DNA of 64,000 bases from Sphingobium lactosutens (GTDB taxonomy: Bacteria; Pseudomonadota; Alphaproteobacteria; Sphingomonadales; Sphingomonadaceae): the NCBI RefSeq assembly GCF_013393185.1, contig NZ_QJQX01000061.1:1-64000 (forward strand), given 5' to 3'. This document shows positions 9,256-18,180 of this stretch, in pieces (within the stretch, counting starts at the first letter, position 1; every line of letters begins with the position of its first letter). The notes under the pieces were generated by a model, which saw nothing but the letters and a program-made list of their open reading frames with translations, was not told the origin of the DNA and made no database searches. A program made the translations under genes and the position numbers.

Positions 9256-10226
9256 ACGAGACGCGGTTCGCGCAGGCGATTAACCGATCGCTCGACGACG
9301 CTCTCGCGCGTGACTCGAGCATCGTTCTCCTCGGCGAAGACATTGCCAATGCCGGCGGAACGTTCGCCGTAACACGCGGGCTGCTCGACAAATATGGCGC
9401 TGATCGGATTATAGACATGCCGATCGCCGAAAATGCAATCGCTGGCATGGCGGTCGGCCTGGCACTTGGTGGCTTCAAGCCGGTGATTGAAATCATGTTT
9501 ATGGATTTCATGACCCTGACGATGGACGCGCTGGTCAACCAAGCTGCTAAATTGCACTTTATGTTTGGCGGGCAGGGTTCCGTGCCGATGGTTGTGCGGA
9601 CGCAACATGGAGGCGGTATCAACGCCGGTCCGCAGCATTCTCAGTGCCTCGAAGCTTGGTTTGCACATATTCCCGGCCTCAAGGTGGTCGTGCCAGCTAC
9701 GCTCGACGATGCCTATGCCCTCCTGCAGAGCGCAATTGACGACCCGAACCCGGTCCTATTCGTCGAGAATAAAGCTCTCTACCCGATGAAGGGTGTACTC
9801 ACCGATGATCTGCCACCAACGCCGCTGGGCAAGGCGCGAATTGCGCGAGCGGGGAGCGACGTGACGATCGTAAGCTATGGCGCGATGGTTTATCAGGCAA
9901 TGGAAGCAGCTGAGCAGCTGGCCAGCGAGGGCATCTCCGCGGAGGTACTAGACCTGCGCACCGTACAACCTTGGGACGAGGAAGCCGTATTTGCATCTCT
10001 GTCGAAGACGCATCGGCTCGTGATTGCGCACGAGGCGGTGGAAGCTTTCGGCGTCGGTGCGGAAATCGCGGCGAGGATGGCACAGATCGGCTTTGATGAA
10101 CTGGATGGGCCGATCATGCGCGTGGGCGCGCCCTTCATGCCTGTCCCATTCGCGCGTGCGCTCGAAGTCGATTACATCCCTTCGGCGGCGCGGATTATCG
10201 AAGCGGTGCGCGCAACCGATGTCTGA
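9252..10226 (+). CDS. 2-oxoacid dehydrogenase E1 component, beta subunit (AcoB/PdhB-like)
   Basis: A protein of 324 residues. The N-terminal pyrimidine-binding domain shows VLLGEDIANAGGTFAVTRGL and the IIDMPIAENAIAGMAVGLAL segment, with the conserved Glu contacting the thiamine aminopyrimidine. The C-terminal transketolase domain shows DVTIVSYGAMVYQAMEA and AEVLDLRTVQPWDE. It forms an alpha2beta2 E1 with the preceding protein. It overlaps alpha by four bases and the E2 gene by eight, a clear translationally coupled operon. Confidence 0.93.
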   Translation: MNETRFAQAINRSLDDALARDSSIVLLGEDIANAGGTFAVTRGLLDKYGADRIIDMPIAENAIAGMAVGLALGGFKPVIEIMFMDFMTLTMDALVNQAAKLHFMFGGQGSVPMVVRTQHGGGINAGPQHSQCLEAWFAHIPGLKVVVPATLDDAYALLQSAIDDPNPVLFVENKALYPMKGVLTDDLPPTPLGKARIARAGSDVTIVSYGAMVYQAMEAAEQLASEGISAEVLDLRTVQPWDEEAVFASLSKTHRLVIAHEAVEAFGVGAEIAARMAQIGFDELDGPIMRVGAPFMPVPFARALEVDYIPSAARIIEAVRATDV

Positions 10227-11433
10227 GCCCAAACCCAGCGATGGCGCGTCAATCGTCATGCCCAAGCTCGGTCTCACGATGACTGAGGGGCTGATCGTCG
10301 AATGGATGGTGAAACCAGGAGATGTAGTCCAATCCGGCCAGACTTTGTTCGTTGTTGAGACCGACAAAATCAGCAACGAGATCGAGGCGCCGAGCGCCGG
10401 AACTATTCTTCGTCTGCTCATCGAAGAGGGGGGGACGGCTGCTGTCGGTGCTCCGGTCGCCATGTGGACAGGGCCGGCGCAAGGGCAAAGTGGCCCGGTG
10501 CAACCCGAATCCGTGGACACGTCCGCGCTGATCCCAGTGACGACAGTGGTGGAAGCGATTCCGCCTTCCGCAAAGTCGCAGCGTCCTTTGTGCACGCCTT
10601 TCGCACGACGGCTTGCCCAGCAGGCAGGGATCGATCTTGCCACCATCAACGGTTCCGGCGCGCGTGGGCGGATCAGAGCGTGTGACATCCAGGCTACGGT
10701 GGAGCGTAGTGCGGCGCCGGCGTTGCAGCCTGTCGGAAAAGGACGGACCCCACAGCGCGAGCGAGATCTGCGGTCGTTGATTGCTGCCCGGGTGTCGCGC
10801 AGCAAGGCTGAAGTCCCGCATTTTTACCTCTCCGCCGGTGTCCGTAGTGATGCCCTTGCTGCGCTACGCGGCGAACTCAACACCGATCCTCGATCGCCAC
10901 GCAAGCTCAGCATTACAGCCTTTTTGGGGCTTGCAGTAGGCAAGGCTCTATTGCTGCACCCGGAAGCCAATGTTGTATGGCGCGACGATCGAGCCCAGCC
11001 GTTGGAGGATGGCATTGCTGTCGGTATCGCGGTGGAGGCGCCGGGTGGCGTAATGGCGCCGGTGGTGCCGATCGGGAGCGGCCTGTACGATTTTGCAGCC
11101 TCGCTCGACGCGGCGATCGATCGCGCGCGGCGAGGACGAATGGGCGCGACGGATAATGGCGCGGCAGCAATCGGAATTTCCAATGTTGGCATGTTTAACG
11201 TCCATTCTCTGACTCCGATCATCGATCCGGACCAGAGCTTCATGCTTGGCGTTGGTGCACCCCGCACGGTTTTTCGCGCAGACGAAAACAACTTGCCGGT
11301 CGCTGCGCAGGAAATGACGTTGAACCTTGCCTGCGACCATCGAGCAATTGACGGAGCGGCGGCGGCACGTTTTCTGGCCACAATTGTCGAAATGATCGAG
11401 CGCCCGGTCAGACTGCTATTGCCGGTCGTGTGA
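10219..11433 (+). CDS. Dihydrolipoamide acyltransferase E2 component
   Basis: A protein of 404 residues. Lipoyl domain at residues 10-80 with the lipoylated lysine in VVETDKISNE (K50); a peripheral-subunit-binding domain about 125-160 (TPFARRLAQQAGIDL, GSGARGRI); and the catalytic acyltransferase domain to the C-terminus with the active-site motif DHRAIDG. It accepts the acyl group from E1 and transfers it to CoA. ATG 10219 overlaps the E1 beta stop; an apparent longer frame from 10024 is only overlap. No E3 (dihydrolipoamide dehydrogenase) gene follows, so a shared housekeeping E3 is implied. Confidence 0.93.
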   Translation: MSEPKPSDGASIVMPKLGLTMTEGLIVEWMVKPGDVVQSGQTLFVVETDKISNEIEAPSAGTILRLLIEEGGTAAVGAPVAMWTGPAQGQSGPVQPESVDTSALIPVTTVVEAIPPSAKSQRPLCTPFARRLAQQAGIDLATINGSGARGRIRACDIQATVERSAAPALQPVGKGRTPQRERDLRSLIAARVSRSKAEVPHFYLSAGVRSDALAALRGELNTDPRSPRKLSITAFLGLAVGKALLLHPEANVVWRDDRAQPLEDGIAVGIAVEAPGGVMAPVVPIGSGLYDFAASLDAAIDRARRGRMGATDNGAAAIGISNVGMFNVHSLTPIIDPDQSFMLGVGAPRTVFRADENNLPVAAQEMTLNLACDHRAIDGAAAARFLATIVEMIERPVRLLLPVV

Positions 11434-11538
11434 TGCATTCCAGCCGAGCGCTCTACGTCCCGTCTCGGGGTGACACGTCGCGGATGACTTTATCGCCTAA
11501 GGTACCATTGGACAACGCCCTGAAATGAGGGAGTCAAC

Positions 11539-12564
11539 ATGCCGTTCCTGCGCAATCACTGGTATGTTGGGGCATTTGCTGAGGAGGTAGGTCACGAACC
11601 TCTAAACAGGCGCATGCTTGACGAGCCAATCGTGATGTATCGCAGTGAGGCTGGTGAGCCGATAGCTCTGAGCGATGTTTGTCCGCATAAATCTGCACCG
11701 CTGCATATGGGAGTTGTCCATGGCGATACGCTCGCGTGTCCCTATCATGGATTGCGTTTTGATCCGTCCGGGCAATGCGTTCACAATCCTAATTTCGATA
11801 GAGCAATCCCCAAAGCTGCAAGAGTACGCAGCTATCCGGTAAAAGAGCGCGACGGCCTGCTATGGATTTGGATGGGCGAGCGCGCGAAAGCCGACACGGT
11901 AACTATTCCTCTTTGCGATCTTGCTCAGCCCAGTGTGACGAGCCGACCGGTAAAAGGATATATTCACGTCAAGGCTCACTATGAATTGCTGACTGACAAT
12001 CTCCTGGACCAATCTCACGGCGAAACGCTCCATCCTTATTTATTGAAGGAGGGAGCAACGAGCCGAATGCAATTCGAAGTTCGCCAAGAGCGAGACACTG
12101 TCATCTCCGATGGCCTTCTTCCCAAGGAGCCGATCACGCCCATTTTAAGCGGACTCTGGGATCGAGGACCCATCGATCGCGCAGATCACCGCTTCATTGT
12201 CACCTGGAATGCCCCATCATATATTTTACTTACGATCAGCGCTTACCCGCCGGGATCGAATTCCAGTGAAGGGGTCACCGGGACGAATGCTCACTTGCTG
12301 ACGCCTGAGACAGCAGGCAGCACCCACTACTTCTGGATTTTTGCGCGCGATAGCAGGCTCGAGGATGACCCGTTCGATGAGGAGCTGACAGCAGCCTTAA
12401 ATCAAACTTTCGTCAACGAGGATCGGCCGATTCTGGAGTGGCAGCAGACCTATTTGAGCGAATTGGGCGATCTCGTTAAGCGGCATCCTTTAAAGGCGGA
12501 TGCTGGTGGTGTTCGAGCCAGGCGGGTCGTCGAGCGCATGCTGGCTGCTGAGCGTCAAAAATGA
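11539..12564 (+). CDS. Rieske non-heme iron oxygenase, alpha subunit (vanillate O-demethylase-like)
   Basis: A protein of 341 residues. The N-terminal Rieske domain has CPH (C48, H50) and CPYH (C67, H70). The mononuclear iron site follows at DNLLDQSHGETLH, a D-x3-D-x2-H-x4-H pattern. Size and the C-terminal half fit the VanA/phthalate-oxygenase type that works with a separate reductase; none is adjacent. Possible reactions are O-demethylation or ring hydroxylation. It lies 105 bases after the E2 gene with its own Shine-Dalgarno (GAGGGAG before 11539), so it may have a separate promoter. Confidence 0.9.
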   Translation: MPFLRNHWYVGAFAEEVGHEPLNRRMLDEPIVMYRSEAGEPIALSDVCPHKSAPLHMGVVHGDTLACPYHGLRFDPSGQCVHNPNFDRAIPKAARVRSYPVKERDGLLWIWMGERAKADTVTIPLCDLAQPSVTSRPVKGYIHVKAHYELLTDNLLDQSHGETLHPYLLKEGATSRMQFEVRQERDTVISDGLLPKEPITPILSGLWDRGPIDRADHRFIVTWNAPSYILLTISAYPPGSNSSEGVTGTNAHLLTPETAGSTHYFWIFARDSRLEDDPFDEELTAALNQTFVNEDRPILEWQQTYLSELGDLVKRHPLKADAGGVRARRVVERMLAAERQK

Positions 12565-12583
12565 CGTCTACGCTGCCACATAA

Positions 12584-13390
12584 TCAAGCTGCCTTCAAAA
12601 ACCAGCGGCAGAGTTCCTGCTGACTGCTGATTTGGAGGCGGCTATAAAGTCTCTTCCGATATGTTGCTACTGTCTCCTCCGCGATGCCCAGGTCGATTGA
12701 AATGCCAAGCGATGACTGACCATAAAGAATGTGTGCCGCGACCTGCCTTTCCCGCAAAGGGAGGTGAACTTCTTTTGCTGCTAGCCGCTCTTCTATCGCG
12801 ACAAGGTCACGGAATATGTCAGACCCAACGCTCCAGGGGTCGTTCAGCACCCTGAAATGCTTGATTATTAGAGGTAGCAATACCTCGGTCGCGGAACCGT
12901 AAATGCCGATTCTATCGCGCCCGTACGGACCGTGGCGCGATGAGCGGACGAGATCCAGAACAGCTATTCCCTCGTCCGTCTTCAAGCATACCATCAAGCG
13001 GTGGTGCATTTTCTGTGAGAGAAATAGCTCCTCGCGAAAACGCATTCCACCGACAGAAGTCGTATCCACCTCTACGAGAAAAGAATGGTGGGTGAGCGCC
13101 TCGCTGCCGATCATTTCCATGGTGGGATCGGCAAGCCAATATCCGGTGTCGATATAGAGATCAACAAAGTCACTCGATTTGGTCGAGCCGTCCTGGCTGA
13201 TGCCTGCGCATTTTTGGAGCGTACGGGCATTCAGGACGTAAACCCCACAATGTTCGACCGTTGAAATATCATTGAAAAGGCCAAACAAGCCGCTGGTGAA
13301 CGCTGGCGTGCCGAGGTCGTTAATCAACCTTGACAGGTGTGGCATTGACGGGCCGCTTCTGTCAGGATGTATGGGGAACAAGCCCTGCAT
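12584..13390 (-). CDS. LuxR-family transcriptional regulator
   Basis: About 268 residues. The C-terminal 60 residues form a LuxR-type helix-turn-helix (LPLRERQVAAHILYG, GIAEETVATYRKRLYSRL). The N-terminal part resembles no acyl-homoserine-lactone domain I recognise and probably senses a catabolite. ATG 13390 has GGAGAAGG just upstream; a longer frame to 13462 would begin with TTG and a run of lysines. It is convergent with the Rieske gene (20 bases apart) and adjacent to the enoyl-CoA hydratase on the same strand, and may control the CoA-thioester operon starting at 14513. Confidence 0.85.
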   Translation of the reverse strand: MQGLFPIHPDRSGPSMPHLSRLINDLGTPAFTSGLFGLFNDISTVEHCGVYVLNARTLQKCAGISQDGSTKSSDFVDLYIDTGYWLADPTMEMIGSEALTHHSFLVEVDTTSVGGMRFREELFLSQKMHHRLMVCLKTDEGIAVLDLVRSSRHGPYGRDRIGIYGSATEVLLPLIIKHFRVLNDPWSVGSDIFRDLVAIEERLAAKEVHLPLRERQVAAHILYGQSSLGISIDLGIAEETVATYRKRLYSRLQISSQQELCRWFLKAA

Positions 13391-13532
13391 ATCCTTCTCC
13401 GCATCAGTCTTTTTTTTCTTATAGCACCATCGCCTCGCCAGGTCAGCGATTAAAGTGGGCAAGCGTCGGCAGTCGCCACTGCCCTCAAGCAGAAGGGAGG
13501 GCGGGGCTCGCGCCGCAAGTCATTCGCAAGCC

Positions 13533-14315
13533 TTATTGATTGGCAAGCGGTTGGTATGTAGCGGCGCGCTTTTCGCGGAACGCTGCCAGAGCCTCCTTCG
13601 AATCGGGATGACCGCTCATTCGCACAGTGCCCGCCTGCTCGATCTCATAGCCCCTGCGCAAGGGTTCGTTTTCGATCCTGTCGAGGATTTGTTTGCTGAG
13701 TCGCAACGCCGTTGGACTGAAGCTTGCGATCCGCTCGGCCAGCGCCTTGGCACGGGGCATCAGGTCATCGGGGTTGCACGTCACAACGGCTCCACCAGCG
13801 GCGGCGAAAGCCGAAGCTTGCATGGGTTCGCCCGTGAAATACATGCGTCGCACGAGAGGCTGAGGGGCAATCCGAGCGAGATGACGCGCGCCGCCCATTA
13901 CGCCGACGGTCAACTCGGGCAACCCGAATAGGGCATCCTCCGCCGCGACGACAAAATCGCAAGCCGCAGCGATCGCAAGCCCCGTACCAAGAGCAACTCC
14001 ATGGACGGCTCCGACAACGGGCACTGGGCATTCGGCGATGGCAAAAAACGCCTCGCGAACGCGCCACATACGTTCGGCCCCATTGTCCGGGGTCATGGTT
14101 GCGAACTCGTCGAGGTCATTGCCTGCGCAGAAATGGCGGCCAGCGCCGCTGAGAACCACGCAGCGAACGTCCGGGCAATAGGTGTCAATATCTGAAAAGA
14201 TCTCCTTCAACTCGATATACATGTCCCTATCGACCGCATTGACCGATCCGCGACTTAGCCGGACGGAAAAGACGCCATCTGTCATCTTGTCGATAACCAG
14301 GTATTTGCAACTCAT
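13533..14315 (-). CDS. Enoyl-CoA hydratase/isomerase family protein
   Basis: A crotonase-fold protein of 260 residues. The first oxyanion-hole segment is LSGAGRHFCAGNDLDEF and the second GAVHGVALGTGLAIAAACDFVVA, followed by FGLPELTVGVMGG; the Glu used by hydratases is present in this last segment (PELTVG). It would hydrate or isomerise an unsaturated acyl-CoA made by the dehydrogenase and ligase coded on the opposite strand just downstream (15252, 16422). About 197 bases separate it from the divergent operon at 14513, presumably a shared regulatory region. Confidence 0.9.
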   Translation of the reverse strand: MSCKYLVIDKMTDGVFSVRLSRGSVNAVDRDMYIELKEIFSDIDTYCPDVRCVVLSGAGRHFCAGNDLDEFATMTPDNGAERMWRVREAFFAIAECPVPVVGAVHGVALGTGLAIAAACDFVVAAEDALFGLPELTVGVMGGARHLARIAPQPLVRRMYFTGEPMQASAFAAAGGAVVTCNPDDLMPRAKALAERIASFSPTALRLSKQILDRIENEPLRRGYEIEQAGTVRMSGHPDSKEALAAFREKRAATYQPLANQ

Positions 14316-14512
14316 GGGGCTGTCGATTCCTTAGCTTGAATTGGCGCAGCCCCAAAAAGAGAAGCCGTCAGCAACTGCGTTGATGTCCTTGAAATCGAGG
14401 AAATTCCAGTCCCGTGCGGAGGGGACAGGCGAGATCCCGCGGGCGCGTTAAGCTCGAGGTCACGCCGGTTTCTGCGGCGCGGTAGCCAGAAGCGATGGAG
14501 AGGACCTAGCGG

Positions 14513-15241
14513 ATGACGGAGCAACGCATCGAGTATCGCGATACAGGTGGTGATACACTGGTTGGCTATTTATATCTTCCAGAGCATTGTTCCGAGCCTG
14601 TACCAGGAGTAGCGGTGGTCCCTGAAGCGCCCGGCTCGGGACCGATGCCCCGGAAGCGCGCTGAAATGCTGGCTGGAATGGGTTTCGCCGCGCTGGTTGT
14701 CGATCTCTATGGAGACGGGTTGTTTACCGGATATACGCCGGAGGCGAACGACCGTGCCCAGTCGATGCTTGCGAACCCCGGCTTGCTTCTCTCCCGTGTC
14801 GAGGCTGGCGTTGGGGCGCTGGCGGACCGGCCAGAGGTGGATGCCAAACGTATGGCTGCCATCGGCTACTGCTTGGGGGGCAAAGGGGTACTTGATCTCG
14901 CGCGCTCGGGCAAAGCGATCAAGGCAGTGGTAGCGTTTCATGGTCTTTTGACAGCATATCGAGCCGGGCCACCGCCGGCTTTGTCTGCAAAGATTCTGTT
15001 GCTCACCGGTGCACGCGATCCCCTCGTTCCAACAGCTGACGTTTCCGCATTTTGCGAAGAGATGACCGCGCTCGACGCTGAATACCGGGTTACCATCTTT
15101 GGTAAAGTCGGCCACGCATTCACCAGCTTTGAGGTCCCCCGCGGAACCATGCCTGCGGAACTGGGCGACTTTGGTTTCGACGCAGAGGCCGATGCGCTGG
15201 CGTGGGCCGAGACGGTATCTTTTCTCACAAACGAAGTTTGA
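14513..15241 (+). CDS. Dienelactone hydrolase-family protein
   Basis: An alpha/beta hydrolase of 242 residues with the dienelactone-hydrolase nucleophile elbow GYCLGGKG (Cys in place of Ser), an Asp in LLTGARDPLVP and a His in GKVGHAFTS, giving a plausible Cys-Asp-His triad. Family members open lactones such as 4-carboxymethylenebutenolide, though many catabolic paralogs act on other esters. It is the first gene of the long plus-strand run, and the acyl-CoA dehydrogenase start lies ten bases after its stop. Confidence 0.9.
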   Translation: MTEQRIEYRDTGGDTLVGYLYLPEHCSEPVPGVAVVPEAPGSGPMPRKRAEMLAGMGFAALVVDLYGDGLFTGYTPEANDRAQSMLANPGLLLSRVEAGVGALADRPEVDAKRMAAIGYCLGGKGVLDLARSGKAIKAVVAFHGLLTAYRAGPPPALSAKILLLTGARDPLVPTADVSAFCEEMTALDAEYRVTIFGKVGHAFTSFEVPRGTMPAELGDFGFDAEADALAWAETVSFLTNEV

Positions 15242-15251
15242 AAGCGTCTCC

Positions 15252-16418
15252 ATGAACTTTGAATTGCCTGAACATCTGGAACAACTGCGCAACATGTTGC
15301 GAAGGTTCGTCGACAAAGAAATGCCGCGCGGCGCTGTCGCCCAGTGGGATGCAGACAATCATTTTCCTCGCGACGTTTTCGACAAGCTCGCCGCGCTCGG
15401 GGTTATGGGAATGACTGTACCTGAAGAATATGGCGGCAGCGGACGCGATATCATCGGTACGATGATGGTCATCGAGGAATTGTCCCGTCGCAGTATGGCA
15501 GTTGCGATTCCGTATATTATGGCCGCCTGTTACGCGGGAATGAATCTGGCGGAGTGCGGCTCCGGACTCCAGAAGCAGGAATATCTTCCTCGGGTTGCAT
15601 CAGGCGAGCTCATATTTGCCTATGGCTGGACAGAACCCGATGTTGGGGGCGACCTGGCTTCGGTACGAACAGTTGCGAGACGGGAAGGTGATGAGATCGT
15701 CATCAGCGGCAGTAAGCGTTTTTGCTCCGGGGCTGAGTTTTCCGACTATATCTACACGCTGGTCTGTTCTGACCCCGCGGGGGAACGCTATCGCAATCTC
15801 TCTCTCGTGATGATCCCTACGGGATCCCCAGGGATCTCGATCCAACGCATGGCCTCGATGGGCATCAAGGGGGTGCCGACGACAGATGTGTCTTTCGACA
15901 ATGTGCGGGTGCCGGTTGGTCTCGTTATGGGGGGAGAGGATGGGTGGAATCAAGGCTGGCAGATGTTGACCGGCGCGGGCCTGGATGTGGAAAAGCTTGA
16001 AGTGGCGGCGATGGCCGTGGGCATAGCTGCGGCGGCGCTCGACGATGCTGCGCAATATGCACTCGAGCGCACGCAGTTCGGCAAGGCCATCGGCGCTTTC
16101 CAGTCGGTACAACATAAACTGGCCGATATGCGCACTCACCTCGAAGCTGCGCGACTCATGCTTTATCGGGCGGCCTGGCTCAGCGATCGTCACCAGTCCT
16201 GCGCACTTGAGACGTCCATGGCCAAGCTGTTTGCAACGGAGGCCGGGAAGACGATTGCGCTCGAGGCACAAACGATCCTTGGTGCTTATGGCTATGTCCG
16301 TGATTTCGATATTGAGCGCTATGTTCGGGATAGTCTTCTCATGCCCATCATTGGTGGATCCTCAGCCATTCAGCGCAATAACATCGCGAAGCTTGCTGGC
16401 TACGCAGTAAAGGGCTGA
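15252..16418 (+). CDS. Acyl-CoA dehydrogenase
   Basis: A protein of 388 residues with the full acyl-CoA dehydrogenase fold: VPEEYGGSG near residue 55, AYGWTEPDVGGDLAS in the middle beta domain, FGKAIGAFQSVQHKLADM in the C-terminal helical domain and GAYGYVRDFDIERYVRD at the end. It introduces a double bond into an acyl-CoA using FAD. ATG 15252 is chosen because the family N-terminus begins there; the longer frame from 15099 overlaps the upstream gene. It is followed after three bases by an acyl-CoA ligase that could make its substrate. Confidence 0.92.
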   Translation: MNFELPEHLEQLRNMLRRFVDKEMPRGAVAQWDADNHFPRDVFDKLAALGVMGMTVPEEYGGSGRDIIGTMMVIEELSRRSMAVAIPYIMAACYAGMNLAECGSGLQKQEYLPRVASGELIFAYGWTEPDVGGDLASVRTVARREGDEIVISGSKRFCSGAEFSDYIYTLVCSDPAGERYRNLSLVMIPTGSPGISIQRMASMGIKGVPTTDVSFDNVRVPVGLVMGGEDGWNQGWQMLTGAGLDVEKLEVAAMAVGIAAAALDDAAQYALERTQFGKAIGAFQSVQHKLADMRTHLEAARLMLYRAAWLSDRHQSCALETSMAKLFATEAGKTIALEAQTILGAYGYVRDFDIERYVRDSLLMPIIGGSSAIQRNNIAKLAGYAVKG

Positions 16419-16421
16419 GCC

Positions 16422-18065
16422 ATGCCAGATCGCGCACAGCAATGGCATACGCGGCTCTCTGAGGAGATGATCCAGCGCTACCGGACTTCGGGGCAATGGC
16501 GCGACGGAACGATCGTCGAGCGCTTCGGAATGCTTGTCCAAGAAGATTCCCAGGTTCCGATTCTCATCGATCGTGACGGGACGGCAACACGTTCGTTCAT
16601 TTGGGAGCAGGCTTGCCGTGTCGCGACAGCTTTACGGCAGCTCGGTGTTGAAAAGGGGGATGTCGTCAGTTTCCAGCTTCCTAATTGGTTTGAGGCAGCG
16701 GTAATTGACCTGGCGAGCGCTATGTGCGGCGCGGTGGTGAATCCAATCGTCCCCATCTACCGAGAGAGGGAGTTGGCCCATATCCTGAATGACTGCCGCG
16801 CGCGCGTGATATTCGTGCCGGAGGTTTTTCGGGGTATTGAGCATGCGGCGATGATCGAGGCGATGCGGCCCGATCTCCCCTGGCTGGAACACTTCGTCAC
16901 TGTACGACCTCGCAACCTGGCAGCACCAGGCATTGGGTGGGACGCGCTTCTTGAAGGAAGCAGGGTAGAAGGCTTTGCGCCCGAACCTGCTGATGCCAAT
17001 TCCGTCAAAATCGTGATGTATACGTCTGGGACTACGGGAGCAGCCAAGAGCGTACTCCACAGCCACAGCACGATCGACGCTGAAGTTAGAACGGTTGCGC
17101 ATCACTATGGCTTGAGACCTCAGGATCGTGTCTTTATGCCATCGCCCGTCACGCACATCACCGGATATCTTTACGGGATCCAGATGCCGATGACATTTGG
17201 CATGCCTGCGGTGTTCATGGATCATTGGGACAAGGATGTCGCCATCGAGCTCATCGAGGAGCAAGCCTGCACGTTCACAGTCGGCGCAACCCCGTTTCTG
17301 CAGGAACTCCGAGATGCAGTCGCGGCGCGCGGGCGACCGCTGGCGAATCTGCAGCATTTTCTATGTGGCGGCGCGCCTGTTCCCTCTGAGCTTGTATATG
17401 ATGCGCGGCGGGTGATGGGCGAATGCATTCCGGGGCGCGTTTACGGTAGCACCGAGGCCCCAACCATCTCACTTGGGCCGGCGGATGCGGCTCATATGAA
17501 GATAGCGGCCGAATCCGACGGCGAGGTCGTTGGTTATGAGGTAAAGCTTCTTGGCGCGGCTGGACAGCCGGTGCCTTTCGGCGAAGAGGGGGAAATAGCG
17601 GTCCGTGGACCAGAGTTGTTCCTTGGATATGGTGATCCCGTTCGCGACGCTGAAGCGTTTGATGACCACGGATTCTTTTTGACCGGCGATCTTGGTCGCC
17701 TCGACTCCGATGGTGTCGTGGTCATAACCGGGCGAAAAAAAGACCTCATCATTCGGGGCGGCGAGAATATTAGCGCCAAGGAGATCGAGGACGTACTCCA
17801 CTCTCATCCGGCAATCGCCGAAGCTGTAATTGTGGCGATGCCCCATGCTCGATTGGGGGAAACATGCTGCGCGATTGTTTCGCTCGTTCCCGGGAGTGCG
17901 CTCTCGTCCGCTGAAGTAATGTCTTACGTCGCAGCGAGCGGGCTTGCTAAACAGAAAATCCCGGAACGCGTCGATTTCATGGAAGTTTTGCCGAAGACAG
18001 CTTCGGGGAAAATTCTCAAGGCGCAGCTGCGGCTGCAAATCGCCAAGCAAGCCGCCACCGCGTGA
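16422..18065 (+). CDS. AMP-forming acyl-CoA ligase
   Basis: An ANL-superfamily ligase of 547 residues. The phosphate loop YTSGTTGAAKSVLHS is near residue 203, the A5-type motif YGSTEAP in the middle, and the hinge/C-terminal motifs TGDLGRLDSDG, GRKKDLIIRGGENIS and the adenylation lysine in PKTASGKILK. It activates a carboxylic acid with ATP and CoA. Similarity in length and spacing is to cyclohexanecarboxylate or medium-chain ligases; the substrate cannot be read from sequence. It is tightly linked to the preceding acyl-CoA dehydrogenase. Confidence 0.93.
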   Translation: MPDRAQQWHTRLSEEMIQRYRTSGQWRDGTIVERFGMLVQEDSQVPILIDRDGTATRSFIWEQACRVATALRQLGVEKGDVVSFQLPNWFEAAVIDLASAMCGAVVNPIVPIYRERELAHILNDCRARVIFVPEVFRGIEHAAMIEAMRPDLPWLEHFVTVRPRNLAAPGIGWDALLEGSRVEGFAPEPADANSVKIVMYTSGTTGAAKSVLHSHSTIDAEVRTVAHHYGLRPQDRVFMPSPVTHITGYLYGIQMPMTFGMPAVFMDHWDKDVAIELIEEQACTFTVGATPFLQELRDAVAARGRPLANLQHFLCGGAPVPSELVYDARRVMGECIPGRVYGSTEAPTISLGPADAAHMKIAAESDGEVVGYEVKLLGAAGQPVPFGEEGEIAVRGPELFLGYGDPVRDAEAFDDHGFFLTGDLGRLDSDGVVVITGRKKDLIIRGGENISAKEIEDVLHSHPAIAEAVIVAMPHARLGETCCAIVSLVPGSALSSAEVMSYVAASGLAKQKIPERVDFMEVLPKTASGKILKAQLRLQIAKQAATA

Positions 18066-18180
18066 AAGATAGCGGGTATTCTGTCCCGTCCGACAGGGAC
18101 TGCGCCAATGAAGAGGCTGATCTAGTCTCACCTCGGAAGCTGACAAAAACATGTCAGTGCGGAATGAATCAGGAGCGACG

